Shown: one piece after another, positions 1 through 10,004 of the stretch
How the letters are laid out: every line of letters starts with the position of its first letter
How positions within the stretch are numbered: the stretch's first letter is position 1
Assembly: GCA_025506515.1 (NCBI GenBank)
Contig: CM046443.1
Span: 24,408,724 to 24,472,723, forward strand
Reading direction: 5' to 3'
DNA length: 64,000 nt
From: Flaveria trinervia
Taxonomy: Eukaryota; Streptophyta; Magnoliopsida; Asterales; Asteraceae
The notes under the pieces: model-generated
What the model was told of the DNA's origin: nothing
Databases searched by the model: none
What the model saw: only the letters and a program-made list of their open reading frames with translations
Position numbers and translations under genes: made by a program

Positions 1-1
1 A

Positions 2-86
<85 letters not shown>
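1..86. repeat. (TATATG)n microsatellite, left block
   Basis: Nearly pure TATATG hexamer repeat. It runs directly into the truncated left LTR of Copia-1 across a shared TATGGG (83-88). The same hexamer lies beyond the other end of Copia-1 (12347-13041), so the element appears to sit inside one array. Confidence 0.97.
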
Positions 87-730
87 GGTTTCAAGGAGGC
101 AGTATATTGCTTTCTCAAGTTCTTTTACAAGTGTTACAAAATATATGAAAGATACAAGAACTTGAAATACTTATACTACAACTTACAGCTGGCTATACTT
201 TGAAAGCCAGCTGGATACAATTGACTAGACACTAACAAAATCAATTGTAGGATCAAAAGGCATATCTGCCTTTTGACCTTGTGACTATGACATGCCATAG
301 CTCACATCCTTATACATTACAAAAAGGATAAAGTACATAAAGTGGAAAGTTTCAGACTCAAGACCTCAATGTACAGTTACCAAAAGCATGGACCTTTTCA
401 CCAACTCATGTAAGTTGGTGACTTTACAGAGATGCAGCGGAAAAGGTGCTTTATGGAACAGTACATCAAATAAAGCATGTGTACTAAAAGTCTTCGGAAG
501 AAATCTGTCTTCATAGGATGAAGCTTCGGAAGACTTTGTCTCTGAAGCTTCGGAAGACTTCATGTTTGGCTTCGGAAGATATTGGTATTGGCTTCGGAAA
601 ATTTTATACTTAGAGTATTTTCTAATGCATTGTGTAAAACTTCCGAAGCATTCTTCACTTCAGTACTTAGTGCATGTTGCTGAGACACTTTGGATGTTTT
701 GGGTTGCATTAGACTTAAGGAATCCTTACA
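83..730 (-). repeat. Copia-1 3' LTR, truncated at its outer end
   Basis: Matches 11699-12346 base for base in length. It ends in ..CTTACA at 730, next to the polypurine tract. The first ~141 bp of the full LTR (11558-11698) are absent and replaced by TATATG repeats. The inner half carries CTTCGGAAG or its complement CTTCCGAAG at about 492, 523, 547, 571 and 640. Confidence 0.93.
366..563 (-). other. short LTR-internal ORF of Copia-1 (uncertain)
   Basis: A 65-codon reading frame in the sense direction. It recurs in the other LTR at 11982-12227, where it is 81 codons and starts 16 codons earlier. Its N-terminal part is a low-complexity SSEAS repeat produced by the CTTCGGAAG words. It may be only a by-product of that DNA motif. 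No domain is recognised. Confidence 0.2.
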
Positions 731-741
731 AACTCCCCCTA
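731..741 (-). other. Copia-1 polypurine tract
   Basis: Reads TAGGGGGAGTT on the minus strand, immediately internal to the LTR end CA at 729-730. This is the expected site for plus-strand DNA priming. The same AGGGGGAGTTT core abuts the 3' LTRs of Copia-2 and Copia-3. Confidence 0.9.
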
Positions 742-771
742 GGCTGATGCTACAAAAACACTTAGAAGATC

Positions 772-1704
772 TCAGATGTTGGTAGTCTTCAGTATAATCA
801 AGACCATTCCTTTCTTCATTAGATGGTCAGGATCATCAAGACTCTCATAGTATCTTCTCATCTCAAAGAGATCATGCAAAGGTAAGTTGATTATGTCTTG
901 CCAAGAGTAGACATTCTCAACACCTTGATCTCTGATAACATGCCATCTTTCTAGATTGGTAGAATAGGTCCAGGACAAGATGGGCGTCTCAGTTGTTAGA
1001 GGAGCCACTTGCATAGGAGTTGATTGGGCTGCCTCATCATGCACTTCATCAGGTTGATCTGATTCAGCCTGAGGTGTAGAGGTAGATGACTTTGGCTTCT
1101 TCTTCTTAGTCTTTGGTTTAGAAGCCATTCTCTTCTTCCTCTTAGATGTCTTTAACTGAGAAGACTGGTCTGCCGTACCATGTTGATCATCAGTGTCTTT
1201 CTCAGTTGGGTGTTCCGCCCTCACAGGTTTAGAAGGAGAAGGAGTTTGACCCTGTCTTGGATCAGAAGATGAAGTTTGCTGAGGCTCAGCTGGAGGTTCT
1301 GGTTGAGGTGTCTCAGGTTGTTCAAACTTGACCTCCACTTCAGGTGGGACTTGACTTGGAAGAGAGTGCAAGTCAATCAGTTCTCCACTTTTAATGTTCT
1401 GCTTGATCACCCTTATATGCTCATCCATTGTAGATAGAGACATGGGGCCAAGTCTCCTTCCGGAGAATCCATATAGCTTCAGGAAGCTCATCATTCTTTG
1501 TCTGTCAGAAGACTTCTTTGCATTCTTTTGAATGATGGCTCTTGACTTTGCAGCTTCTTCCCTTAGCTTCCTTTTGGTTGTTTTTCTTTCTTTGACTTGC
1601 TCAAGCTCAAGTTGCTTTAGGTACTCGAACTCAATGAAGTCATAGGACAGGGGAAGAAGTGCATTTGCCTGATAGAAGCCTGTGGCACTCAGGTAGTTGA
1701 TCAT
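772..1704 (-). pseudogene. Copia-1 post-pol ORF, C-terminal segment
   Basis: A 310-codon frame that ends 30 bp before the polypurine tract, so it is the last coding part of the element. The N-terminal third is helical and charged. The middle is a P/E/Q/S-rich linker, followed near residues 190-210 by a lysine-rich stretch (KRKKRMASKPKTKKKK) resembling a nuclear localisation signal. The C-terminus holds a W-x-Y segment and the motif SWQDIINLPLHDL, related to DEIISLPLEEL in the preceding segment. No catalytic motif or membrane segment is evident. It was probably joined to the 1720-3078 segment originally. Function unknown. Confidence 0.6.
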
Positions 1705-1719
1705 CTTGATCCTATCGTC

Positions 1720-3078
1720 TTATTTATCTACCTGAGGTTCTTGTGGAGCCACATCTTCCTGTGCAGGACTTTCTTGAACTGGAAAGAGAGTGGGAGCATG
1801 CTTGTAAAGTCTTTTCCGTCTCTTCTCCTCTTTGAATTGGAGAAGTAACCTTGCATCCTCTTTCTCCTTCATCTCTCTTGACACTTCCATGTCAGCCAGT
1901 TCATTTAACTCTTCTAAGGGGAGGGAGATGATTTCATCAATATCATAGTTCTTGGTCTGTAAATAGGTAATCCTGACTTCCCTTAACTCATCATCTTGAG
2001 TATTTGGTCTAGGGGCAGCTCTGATTGCAGCTTGCATGAAGCTAGATGACCTAGAAGAACTTTCTCCCCTTAGCCTCCTTTTCCTTTCTCTCTCTTCCTC
2101 CTTAATTTCTTCAGGATTCATTTTCCTTTTCCCATTGTCACCAACAGACCTTTGTGACTCAGGGTGGATTGAGGCCTGGCCTTCATTGCTTGGTGTAGCT
2201 TCCATGCTCTGGCCGGAGAGAGGCTGAGAAACACTTTCACTAGCAGGTGTCTCAGATGGAGTTTGGACCTCTACAGCAGTTGTTGATGTTGAGACAGGGG
2301 TCTCAGGTTCTGCCACTGGGCCTTCAGTCAAGGTTTCCCCTATGAAACTAATCTTAGGGTCCACCTCAATATCCAGTTGACCGATGACATTGCCTAATTG
2401 CCTATGTCTCCTTCTTAGAGAGAACTCTGCAAGGATCCTGTCTTGGATTCTTTGAGCCAGCCTGTCAGCTTGTCTTGAATTGCTTGGATTGACAAGTGGC
2501 ATGTTGATTAAATCCAGTCTTTCATAGAAGCTCAGGCTTTGGAACTGAAAGACTTCTTGTTGGCCTTGAACTCTGTGAAGTATAAGGGCTCTTCTGTCCT
2601 CATCATACCTCCACCTTATGATGTAGTTGCCAGTTCCTTGTGGTGGAGATGAGACAACCCTTGGTATACCTTCCTCAAAGAGACTCCTGATGATTGAGTC
2701 TATAGAGTCCACATTAATGTGAAATTGAGGAAGTTGCTGAGAATGCACAATAGCAAGTGAGGATGGTGAGTCCTTTATGTCCATTCTATTTGAAGAACTC
2801 CCAGCATATGTGGTTGTAATAACTTTCTCCCCCTTTTTGGTAGCATCACCCACTTGCATAGGTGAGCTGGAGGATAAGTCAATCACTTCCACAGGTTCTA
2901 GTGTTCCTGGTTGAGTTCTCCTTAAAGGTCTCTCAGCTAGTTTTTCATTCAGATATGAAATCTGAAGTTGCTGATCATTGACCCTGTTTTGTAAGGTAGT
3001 CACCTGAGATTCCAAGTGACTAACCTTAGAGACTAAATAGGTGCATGTTTTTGACAGTTTCTGCACCTTTAGTCTCAA
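1720..3078 (-). pseudogene. Copia-1 post-pol ORF, coiled-coil and linker segment
   Basis: A 452-codon frame. Residues ~1-50 have heptad-like hydrophobic spacing (LKVQKLSKTCTYLVSKVSHL) and predict a coiled coil. Around 145-200 lies a W-R-Y-D module (IIRWRYDEDRRALILH) that is similar in layout to the FKWWYYDWRTGEAVIVL segment of Copia-3. An S/T/P/E-rich linker follows, then a basic KRRLRGESSSRSSS tract and the module YDIDEIISLPLEELNEL. The following segment starts 15 bp further along in another frame, so one indel probably separates them. Structural or regulatory accessory protein is the most that can be inferred. Confidence 0.6.
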
Positions 3079-3142
3079 ATTCCCCTCATCTTCATCAGAA
3101 GAATCAGTGGGGGATGAGATGATTGGACCAAAGTCCTCTGGC

Positions 3143-3406
3143 TCACACCAGCTTGAGTTTCTTGGCTGCTGCTTTTCCTCTGCTCACTAGCAGCCTCATT
3201 GAGATGCCAGGGGGCTGAGTTGCCATGGTTGAGGTCTTAATGATGTAATCACTTTCAAAAGTGAGAGCCTCTTCCAGATGGACATCCTGAACAGGTTCAG
3301 AAGTGTCCAGCTTAGTAATAGGTGACTGATGTAGGATAGACTGAGGAGAGTCAGAGGTACTCATCTCTCTTGAGTAGGGGATGGAAGAGAGACTCATGGT
3401 ACTCAC
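3143..3406 (-). pseudogene. Copia-1 post-pol ORF, linker fragment
   Basis: An 87-codon frame of low-complexity S/T/P-rich sequence (SSIPYSREMSTSDSPQS) between the conserved N-terminal domain and the coiled coil. The stretch 3407-3754 is similar linker sequence read in several frames. No motif is visible. It is interpreted as part of one long, decayed ORF because of its position and strand. Confidence 0.45.
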
Positions 3407-3754
3407 AATCCTGAGTCTTCATCAGTATAGAAGGATAGGTTGGGAATGGTTGGTTGAGATCCAAAGGCTGGGGATGGTAGTTGTCCCCTGAAGGTTGTTC
3501 ACTTGAGTGTTGAGACTTAGAGTGAAGGCTTAAGGCTGTTGGGCTAGTGAGCTCATCAGGGTGAGCATGAGGAACCTCAGCCCTGATAGGTGAAATAATG
3601 GGAGTGGTTTGCTCCTCAGGAGAGGTGGGAGCTCTAGTATCACTTCTTCCTGTAAGGTTGAGTATATGGGGGCCTGCACAAACTCAATAGCCTGAGCAGG
3701 GGTTCGTTTGGATTTTCTTTGGTAGGTGAGGCTGATTTCTGGTCTTTTTAGGGG

Positions 3755-4593
3755 TTAGGATAAAAGAGGTGTGGGTTCAACACTTGCTTGTGTTGCTAGG
3801 TTGTCACCTTGAGCAATGAGCTCTAACATTTTTGGGACTAGGGCTGTTTCTACCCCTGAGAACCCTACAGTTGGCATCTTCATTATTTTAAAGATGTCGG
3901 GCTTCATCTGTCCCAATTTAAGAATATTACTTGTTTCCCTCAACTGTGAGCCCAGTTCACAGTTGAGAATGTATTGAACATATCTAGGAAACATGTAATA
4001 CTCTAAGGAGTCTAAGTTTGCAAGTAAATTAGTATAAACAAATTGTGAATACCTGAACTTGACCCCCTGAACCATTCCATGAACTATAAAGAAGAGATCC
4101 TCAGGAATCTGGTCCCATCCACCATGCTTGTTTGATAAGCTGTGGATAACCACATGGAACAGGTATTTCCACTGGGATGAGACCTTCCCTTTCCTGAAGG
4201 TCTTTACAGAGAAATCCCCCTCATAGCCCATATGCTCAAAGGAATGATTAACCGCTTCCTTTGGGAAGGACACCTCACCTTCTTCATCATCCAGCTACAA
4301 ATGTTGGTTAATGATGGCCGGAGTGATCAAGATTGTCCTCCCTTGTACAGTGGCAGACAGTGCCTTCTCCCCATCCATAATGACCTCTTGGCAGGTCTTC
4401 CAGAATTCAAGCAAGTGATCCTCATATAGAGTAGGATCAATGGTCAGGGAGGTGTAATAGTTTGACAGAGTCACGAATTGGCAAATCTCTGAGAAACTCG
4501 CATCTTTCTCAGAGCTTAATAGAGCAACTTGATTATGTTGCCTGTGAAGTGCATGGAGAAATCTGGGTTGTTTCTGTGGTTAAGGTTAGCCAT
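3755..4593 (-). pseudogene. Copia-1 post-pol ORF, conserved N-terminal domain
   Basis: The uninterrupted part (3755-4273) contains FEHMGYEGDFSVKTF, a W-K-Y-L-F-H segment, GGWDQI and MFPRYVQYIL. These align in order with YAGD / FKYLVHV / GGFDEL / MYPRFMQMI of Copia-3 and HGYQGD / LIFHMV / SSWDQM of Copia-2. The same frame continues upstream past one TAG near 4291 through an LLEFWK motif that matches FW motifs in the other two elements. A likely start codon lies at 4591-4593 (MANLNHRNN), separated by a frameshift. From memory it resembles predicted proteins of Asteraceae Copia elements that are often mislabelled synaptobrevin/longin-like. Role unknown. Confidence 0.65.
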
Positions 4594-4659
4594 TTCAGAA
4601 GCTTAAGGGTGAAGAAAGGTAGAAAGCAAAGGCGGTTTAGAGAATTAGGTTAGAGAATA

Positions 4660-5314
4660 GTGGAATTGAGGAATATAGTGGGAGAGAGGGGAACCGTTGG
4701 GTATTTATGTGAAAAGGGATTTGAACCAAAGTTAATGAAAGAGGATAAACTTTGAAATCTGGAAGTCGGTCCCACCTCTGAAAAGGTAGTTTTTTTGCTC
4801 AAAAAGTAGTTTTCTTTGAATTCGAAAAGCTTCCGAAGGTAATTTGTCTTCGGAAGTTTTTGATTGAAAAAGCTTCTGAAGCTAAAAGGCTTCGGAAGAA
4901 TTTTCTGAGAGTCTTGAAGATTATGCTTCGGAAGAGAAATAAACCTTGGATGCTTTGTATAAGAATGAACAAAGCTTCTGAAGGTTAATTTTGCTTCGGA
5001 AGGAGAAAGTCCTTAAAAATGAATAAGTGTCTGAGTTAAGAATTTTAAGCTTCGGAAGATGAATTTGAATTCTTCCAAAGGTAACTCTCTTAGACGGTTA
5101 TTTATTTTGAAGACATGTTTTTCTTCCGAAGATAAAACTTTATCTTCCGAAGTATCAGAAAATTTTCAAGAATCTAAGGAAAGTTTTCAAAAAGAGTTTT
5201 ACATCCAAAGAAAACACGAGCTTATGAAAGTGATGAACTAGACAACTTAGGACACACTTATTTTAAGAAGAAACAATTAGAATCAATTTTAAGAAAAAGT
5301 CTACTCAGAGTTAA
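4660..5314. repeat. Copia-1 spacer with CTTCGGAAG/CTTCCGAAG inverted-repeat array
   Basis: Non-coding spacer between RNase H and the post-pol ORF. It holds about ten copies of the near-palindrome CTTCGGAAG and variants between 4829 and 5153. Pairs form stem-loops: 4830-4838 with 4848-4856 (9 bp), and 5123-5136 with 5139-5152 (13 of 14 paired). The same word is repeated in both LTRs. Confidence 0.8.
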
Positions 5315-5945
5315 TCATCCTAATAGCTGATATAAGATACTTAATTCTCTGTTCATAAAAACTTTTGTGAACAGATCAGCATATTGTTCATCTGTATGAA
5401 CTTTGACTAGTTTAATTAATCCCTTTTCATAGTTATCTCTTATTAAATGATACCTGATGATAATGTGTTTGGTCCTTGAGTGTTGCATAAGGTTTTCAGT
5501 GATAGAGATAGCACTATTGTTGTCTATGTGGATAGGAGTCTCTTTGAAGTTAAATCCATAGTCCAGCATCTGATTTTGAATCCAAAGCACTTGAGCACAG
5601 CAGCTTGCAGCAAGAATGTATTCGCCTCAGCAGTTGATGCAGACACACAGGATTGTTTCTTGCATTGCCATGAGACAACCCTTCCACCAAGGAATTGAGA
5701 TCCCCAGATGTAGACTTTGCAGTCATGTTGCAACCACTATAATCACTATCTGTATAGGCATACAGATTGAAATTAGGATTCTTTGGATACCATAGACCAA
5801 GTGTTGAAGCACCTTTGAGGTATCTTAAAATCCTTTTCACAGTGATTAAGTGAGACATCTTAGGGTTGGCTTGATATCTTGCACACAATACATGTAGCAA
5901 ACATGATATCAGGCCTGCTAGCTGTAAGATACATAAGAGACCCAA
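5315..5945 (-). pseudogene. Copia-1 RNase H and RT C-terminus
   Basis: Degrades the RNA strand of the RNA:DNA hybrid during reverse transcription. The domain is spread over three frames: a segment with TASRPDIM-like and YTDSDYSG motifs (first catalytic Asp), a segment with SASTAEANTF (the usual AEAEY is altered), and a segment with IDNNSAI and DLFTK. At least two frameshifts break it. It lies directly after the RT, as expected in Copia pol. Confidence 0.85.
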
Positions 5946-6770
5946 TCATAGCCCTGTATAAGTGTTCATCTACACAATGCCCCTCAAGATCTGGACCAAG
6001 GGAGTTGTTTCTGGCTATGGGTGTCTTAGCAATCTTACAATCAGTCATGTTGAACCTCTTGAGTATGTCTTGAACATACTTTGACTGACTTATGAAGATG
6101 CCATCCTCAACCTGCTTCACTTGAATTCCCAGAAAGAAGTTGAGTTCTCCCATTGAACTCATTTCAAATCTGTCTTTCATCAGCTTCTCAAAGTCTTTGT
6201 AGAGCTTTGGATTGGTTGAACCAAAGATGATGTCATCTACATATACTTGAACCAGCAATAAGTCATTTCCCTGTCCTTTGATGAAGAGAGTTCCATCTAT
6301 AGCACCTCTCATGTATCCATGTTTACAAAGATACTCAGATAGTGTCTCATACCACTTCCTGGGTGCCTGATGCAGCCCATAAAGAGCTTTGTCAAGCTTG
6401 CAGACATAATCAGGATGATCAGGGTCTACAAAACCATGTGGTTGTTTGACATAAACCTCCTCATCAATCACTCTATATAAGAAAGCACACTTTACATCAA
6501 GTTGATAGACTTTGAAGTTCTTGGATGCAGCAAATGCCAGGAATATCCTAACAGCTTCTAGTCTCGCTAAAGGAGCAAAGACATCAGTGTAGTCAATCCC
6601 TTCTGTGTATATCCTTGAACAACTAGTCTTGCCTTGTTCTTGATGATGATTCCTCTATCATCCTTCTTATTCCTAAAAACCCATTTGGTTCCAATGGTAC
6701 TCTTCCCATGAGGAAGTGGACAAAGGTTCCAAACTTTCTGCCTTTTGAATTGAAGCAGCTCTTGTTGCAT
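5860..6770 (-). pseudogene. Copia-1 reverse transcriptase (RVT_2 type)
   Basis: RNA/DNA-dependent DNA polymerase of the element. It begins with QQELLQFKRQKVW and GTKWVFRNK, is frameshifted near 6600, then reads through FAPLARLEAVR, YQLDVKCAF (catalytic Asp), [14 protein letters not shown], the active site QVYVDDIIFG and GELNFFLGIQVKQ. The YVDD box is intact. At least one frameshift and a frame change into RNase H make it a pseudogene. Confidence 0.92.
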
Positions 6771-6872
6771 AGCTTCAACCCAAATTCCATCCTTTAGAGC
6801 TTCATCAACTTTCTTTGGCTCTATCTGAGATAAGAAACAAGAGTGAAGACAAGTATTTGCTTCATGGGTTTG

Positions 6873-7232
6873 TCATCTTGTTCTTAACCCTATGACAACA
6901 TCTCCAATGATGTTTGTGGTGGGGTGAGACTTGTGGATCCTTAGTTGAGGGATCACAGCAAGTTGCTGAGAGAGATCCAAATTTGAGAAATTTAGATCTG
7001 GTCTGGAAGATTTACCCTCCACATTATCACACTTATCAAGATTAACTTGATCCAATGAGTGTGTGACATCATTGATGTTGTCATCTATGGTATGGTTATT
7101 AGCATCAAGAAATTCCTGATCACTATCACCATCACCATTGTTGTCTTCTACAATTGAGGTGTCTTTATCTGGTTGAGAAGCCTCTGAGCTGGAATTTGAA
7201 GGCATACCAGATGTATCAGCTGAATTTGTCAT
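6873..7232 (-). pseudogene. Copia-1 integrase-RT linker
   Basis: A 119-codon S/D/N-rich region ending in HPTTNIIGDVVIGLRTR, the conserved HP..NIIGD motif found just before Copia RTs. The gap 7233-7405 is more linker of the same kind in broken frames. It has no enzymatic motif. Confidence 0.7.
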
Positions 7233-7405
7233 TGTTGTGCTGATAGAAACTTCATTTGTTGAAGTAGTTTCAACCGGAGCTGAAGATGTATGAGTTGAGG
7301 TCTTCCTAGCTCAAATCTTGGATCAGGATCACCTGTATTTAAATTTTCTACAGATCCTGAAACTGCTCACAAGATTTGTTAAAACAGTTGGTAACTAAAT
7401 CAAGA

Positions 7406-8113
7406 TCAAACAGCCAATCCGGACCAGAACCAGCCACACAGGGTGTGGTGCTCATTGAAAGTCACATTGGCTGACTCCTCAACAATTCTAGTTCTATGAT
7501 TGTATACTCTATAAGCTTTAGCTTGGGAAGAGTATCCAATGAAGTGTCCATTGTCTGATTTCTCAGCAAACTTGGCAATTTGATCTTTGGTATTCAAGAT
7601 GGTGCAGGGACATCCAAATGACCTGAGAAAACCAATGAAAGGTTTCCTCTTGTGCCAAAGTTCATAAGGGGTCTTACCATGTGTCTTAACTACTAAAACT
7701 CTGTTTTGCACATAGCAAGCAGTATTAACTGCCTCTGCCCAGAAGTTGATAGGCAGTTTAGAGTCAGACAACATAGTTCTTGCAGCTTCAATAAGTGTCC
7801 TGTTTCTCCTCTCAGCAACTCCATTTTGCTGAGGAGTCCTGGGAGCACTATATTGTCTTGTAATACCTTTTTCATCACAAAATGTATCAAGGATTTGGTT
7901 CTTGAATTCAGTTCCTTGATCACATCTTATGGTTTTGACCTTGTGATCACATTGATTCTCAACTTTTAAGATGAAATTCTTTAGAATCTCAGGGGTTTCA
8001 TCCTTAGTTCTAAGGAAGAAGACCCAAGTGAATCTTGTAAAGTCATCTGTGATCACCAAACAGTAAGAGGTACTTCCTAAACTCATTACACTGGTGGGGC
8101 CAAAGAGATCCAT
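7406..8113 (-). pseudogene. Copia-1 integrase core
   Basis: Inserts the cDNA into the host chromosome. The catalytic triad is present: D in MDLFGP, D in IRCDQGTEF (SDNG in most copies, CDQG here) and E in QQNGVAERRNRTL. FWAEAVNTACYVQNR and GKTPYELWH follow, then FLRSFGCPC and a GYSSQAKAYRVYN C-terminal segment. The 235-codon frame is uninterrupted, so this is the best preserved domain of Copia-1. Its N-terminal zinc-binding part lies in the overlapping frame 8043-8294. Confidence 0.93.
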
Positions 8114-8294
8114 ATGTAACAGGTCTAGGGGAGTAGTGATGGTTCTTTTCCCTAGGCTTGTGAGATACCTTGTGTTGCTTCCGTTTCAGGCATGCAACAC
8201 AAAGATCATCACTTGTAAACTCTTTCTTTGGCATTCCAGTTACCAGATCATGTTTAGTTAATTTATTCATGTTCTTAAAGTTTACATGGCACAT
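8043..8294 (-). pseudogene. Copia-1 GAG-pre-integrase / integrase zinc-binding domain
   Basis: Contains CHVNFKNMNKL and the zinc-binding Cys pair LCVACLKRKQHKVS of the HHCC module. The frame leaves the true reading frame near 8110, where the integrase core takes over, and differs from the protease frame at ~8290. There is therefore one indel on each side. Confidence 0.85.
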
Positions 8295-8749
8295 TCTTTT
8301 ATGCCATAGGAAAGACTCATCAATATTTGCTTTAGATAGAAAGCATGAAACTTCTCCAGAGGAGATGTTTCTTGCAAATCCATCTTGTACATGTTCCCTT
8401 TCCTGGGGGCTCTGAGCAGGATATGCTCATGAGAAATGACCACTCCAGGCTTGAGAATAGGGCACTCATGCTCAGTAAAGAGCATGTTATGACTCTGATC
8501 ACAAAATTGGGATACACTCAGAAGATTGTACCCAAGCTCCTTAACAAAGTTTAACTTCTCAATGCTGAGCTTACCATTTGTGACCTTGCCCCTTCCAGAA
8601 ATGTAACCACCTTCATCTCCTCCAAAAGCAACTGGTCCTCCATCAATTCTCTCAAAATTATGGAGTAGAGACCTATTGCCTGTCATGTGCCTGGAACAAC
8701 CACTATCAATTATCCAGACATTCCTGTTTGTCTTGAGCTGTTCCTGCAC
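8282..8749 (-). pseudogene. Copia-1 aspartic protease
   Basis: Cleaves the Gag-Pol polyprotein. The active-site motif WIIDSGCSRHMTGN is intact near the N-terminus, followed by GGYISGRGKV and NLLSVSQFCD. The frame ends by a frameshift in the pre-integrase region. Confidence 0.9.
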
Positions 8750-8760
8750 AAAGAAATTGA

Positions 8761-9541
8761 TTAGTTACATTTGGGAACCCAAGCCTTACTTGTCTTGGGC
8801 TCACTAAGTGTAATAGAAGGTAATGCAACGGTAATAGATCCTATGGTTGTACTATGGGGATCTTCAGCTGTTGTTGATGGAGAAATTTCAGTCATTTGGT
8901 CTTTCTTAGACTTCCACACCACCTTTGGAGTCTTGGACTTGACCTTCAAAACCTTAGAAGCTTTTGGAACTTCACAAGTTTTGATGACTGAACCTTCGGA
9001 AGATTCTACAGTCACTGCAGCAGACTTCAGTGCTTCGGAAGAACTCCTTTCTTCCGAGACCAATTTTACTTCCGAAGGTAATTTTCCATTTACCTTCTTC
9101 TTTGATTTGGAGCTTCGGAAGGAATAGACTTTCCTTCCAAGCTTGAGACTTCTTGAGATTCTTTGAAGTCTTTGTATTGGTCATGTGGATGGTACTTTTA
9201 GAATTGTATGGGCAATCCTTAGCAATGTGAGAAGTACTTTCACACATGACACATAACATTTTCTTCTTCAAAGGAGTCTCTTTTTGAGAGCAAGACTGGC
9301 TTTGGTCACATCCCTTATCCACCTCATCTTGTAGATGCTGAGACAGTTCTTTTGGGCTGTGAACTGTTCTTGGAGTTTGATGGTCCAGGCTGTGCAGCAT
9401 GGTACACAACAGCTCTGTCTTCTTTGCACTGAGATGATTTGAACATGAACCAGGACTCTTAGCTGAGGAGTCTTGGTTGATGTCTTCAGTCCTTACTACT
9501 TTGAAACCTGCAAGATAACACTTGTTTCTGCTTAGCATCAA
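8761..9541 (-). pseudogene. Copia-1 gag-pol linker with second CCHC zinc knuckle
   Basis: Two overlapping frames (8972-9541 and 8761-9063). The first has a perfect CX2CX4HX4C knuckle, CVMCESTSHIAKDC. The second is S/K/T-rich and ends in SKAWVPKCN, the usual run-in to the protease. Between 8995 and 9120 the DNA carries five CTTCGGAAG-type words, the same word found in the LTRs and spacer, encoding SSEA/SEG peptides. Confidence 0.75.
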
Positions 9542-9619
9542 AAGTAGCCTTCATTTCTTGAGCCTTCTTTGCTTTCCTTTTGCTCTTCCTGATCAAGTTC
9601 TTTCTCTTGGACTTGGTCA

Positions 9620-9955
9620 TCATAGTTGATTTCTTCTCCTCAGAACGATAGTGGCCCTTGGAAGAATCCTCTTCTTCACTCTTCCAAAGGAATTCTTCAC
9701 TATCACTTCTTCATCATTCTTACTTATAGGATCTATGAGAGGAAGCTCATCTTCAGAAGTTCCACACCTAGGAGATCTTACAGACAAGATTGTGTGTGGA
9801 GGAGCTATCTCATTTGATCCCAGTCCCTGTCTATTTTGATAGCACACTTTGTTATGCAGGGATAAGGATATCATGTTTTTGAAGGTCTTTTCTTCAAGAA
9901 CACTCTTCTCTGCCTTGGCTTTGCTGATCACAAGCTCAGCCTGGCACTTAGTCAA
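9620..9955 (-). pseudogene. Copia-1 gag-pol linker, coiled-coil part
   Basis: A 111-codon charged frame with a helical N-terminus (AELVISKAKAEKSVLEEK) and a basic C-terminal tail. It lies between the two zinc knuckles, as in the other two Copia elements. It is separated from the flanking frames by indels. Confidence 0.55.
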
Positions 9956-10004
9956 CTTAGTTATAAGATCTGGATCTGAGTTCTAAAATCTGTATGTTCA
10001 TGTT

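Noticed and set aside
772..4593. True envelope glycoprotein in the post-pol ORF
   Set aside because: No signal peptide, transmembrane helix or cysteine-rich ectodomain is visible; coiled coils, basic clusters and low-complexity linkers dominate.
4660..5314. tRNA or other structured non-coding RNA gene in the hairpin-rich spacers
   Set aside because: No cloverleaf, A/B box or known RNA pattern could be assembled; the hairpins are repeats of one short word.
7706..8554. Plus-strand open frames opposite Copia-1 pol, and similar ones opposite Copia-2 and Copia-3
   Set aside because: They mirror conserved minus-strand enzyme domains and show no domain of their own.
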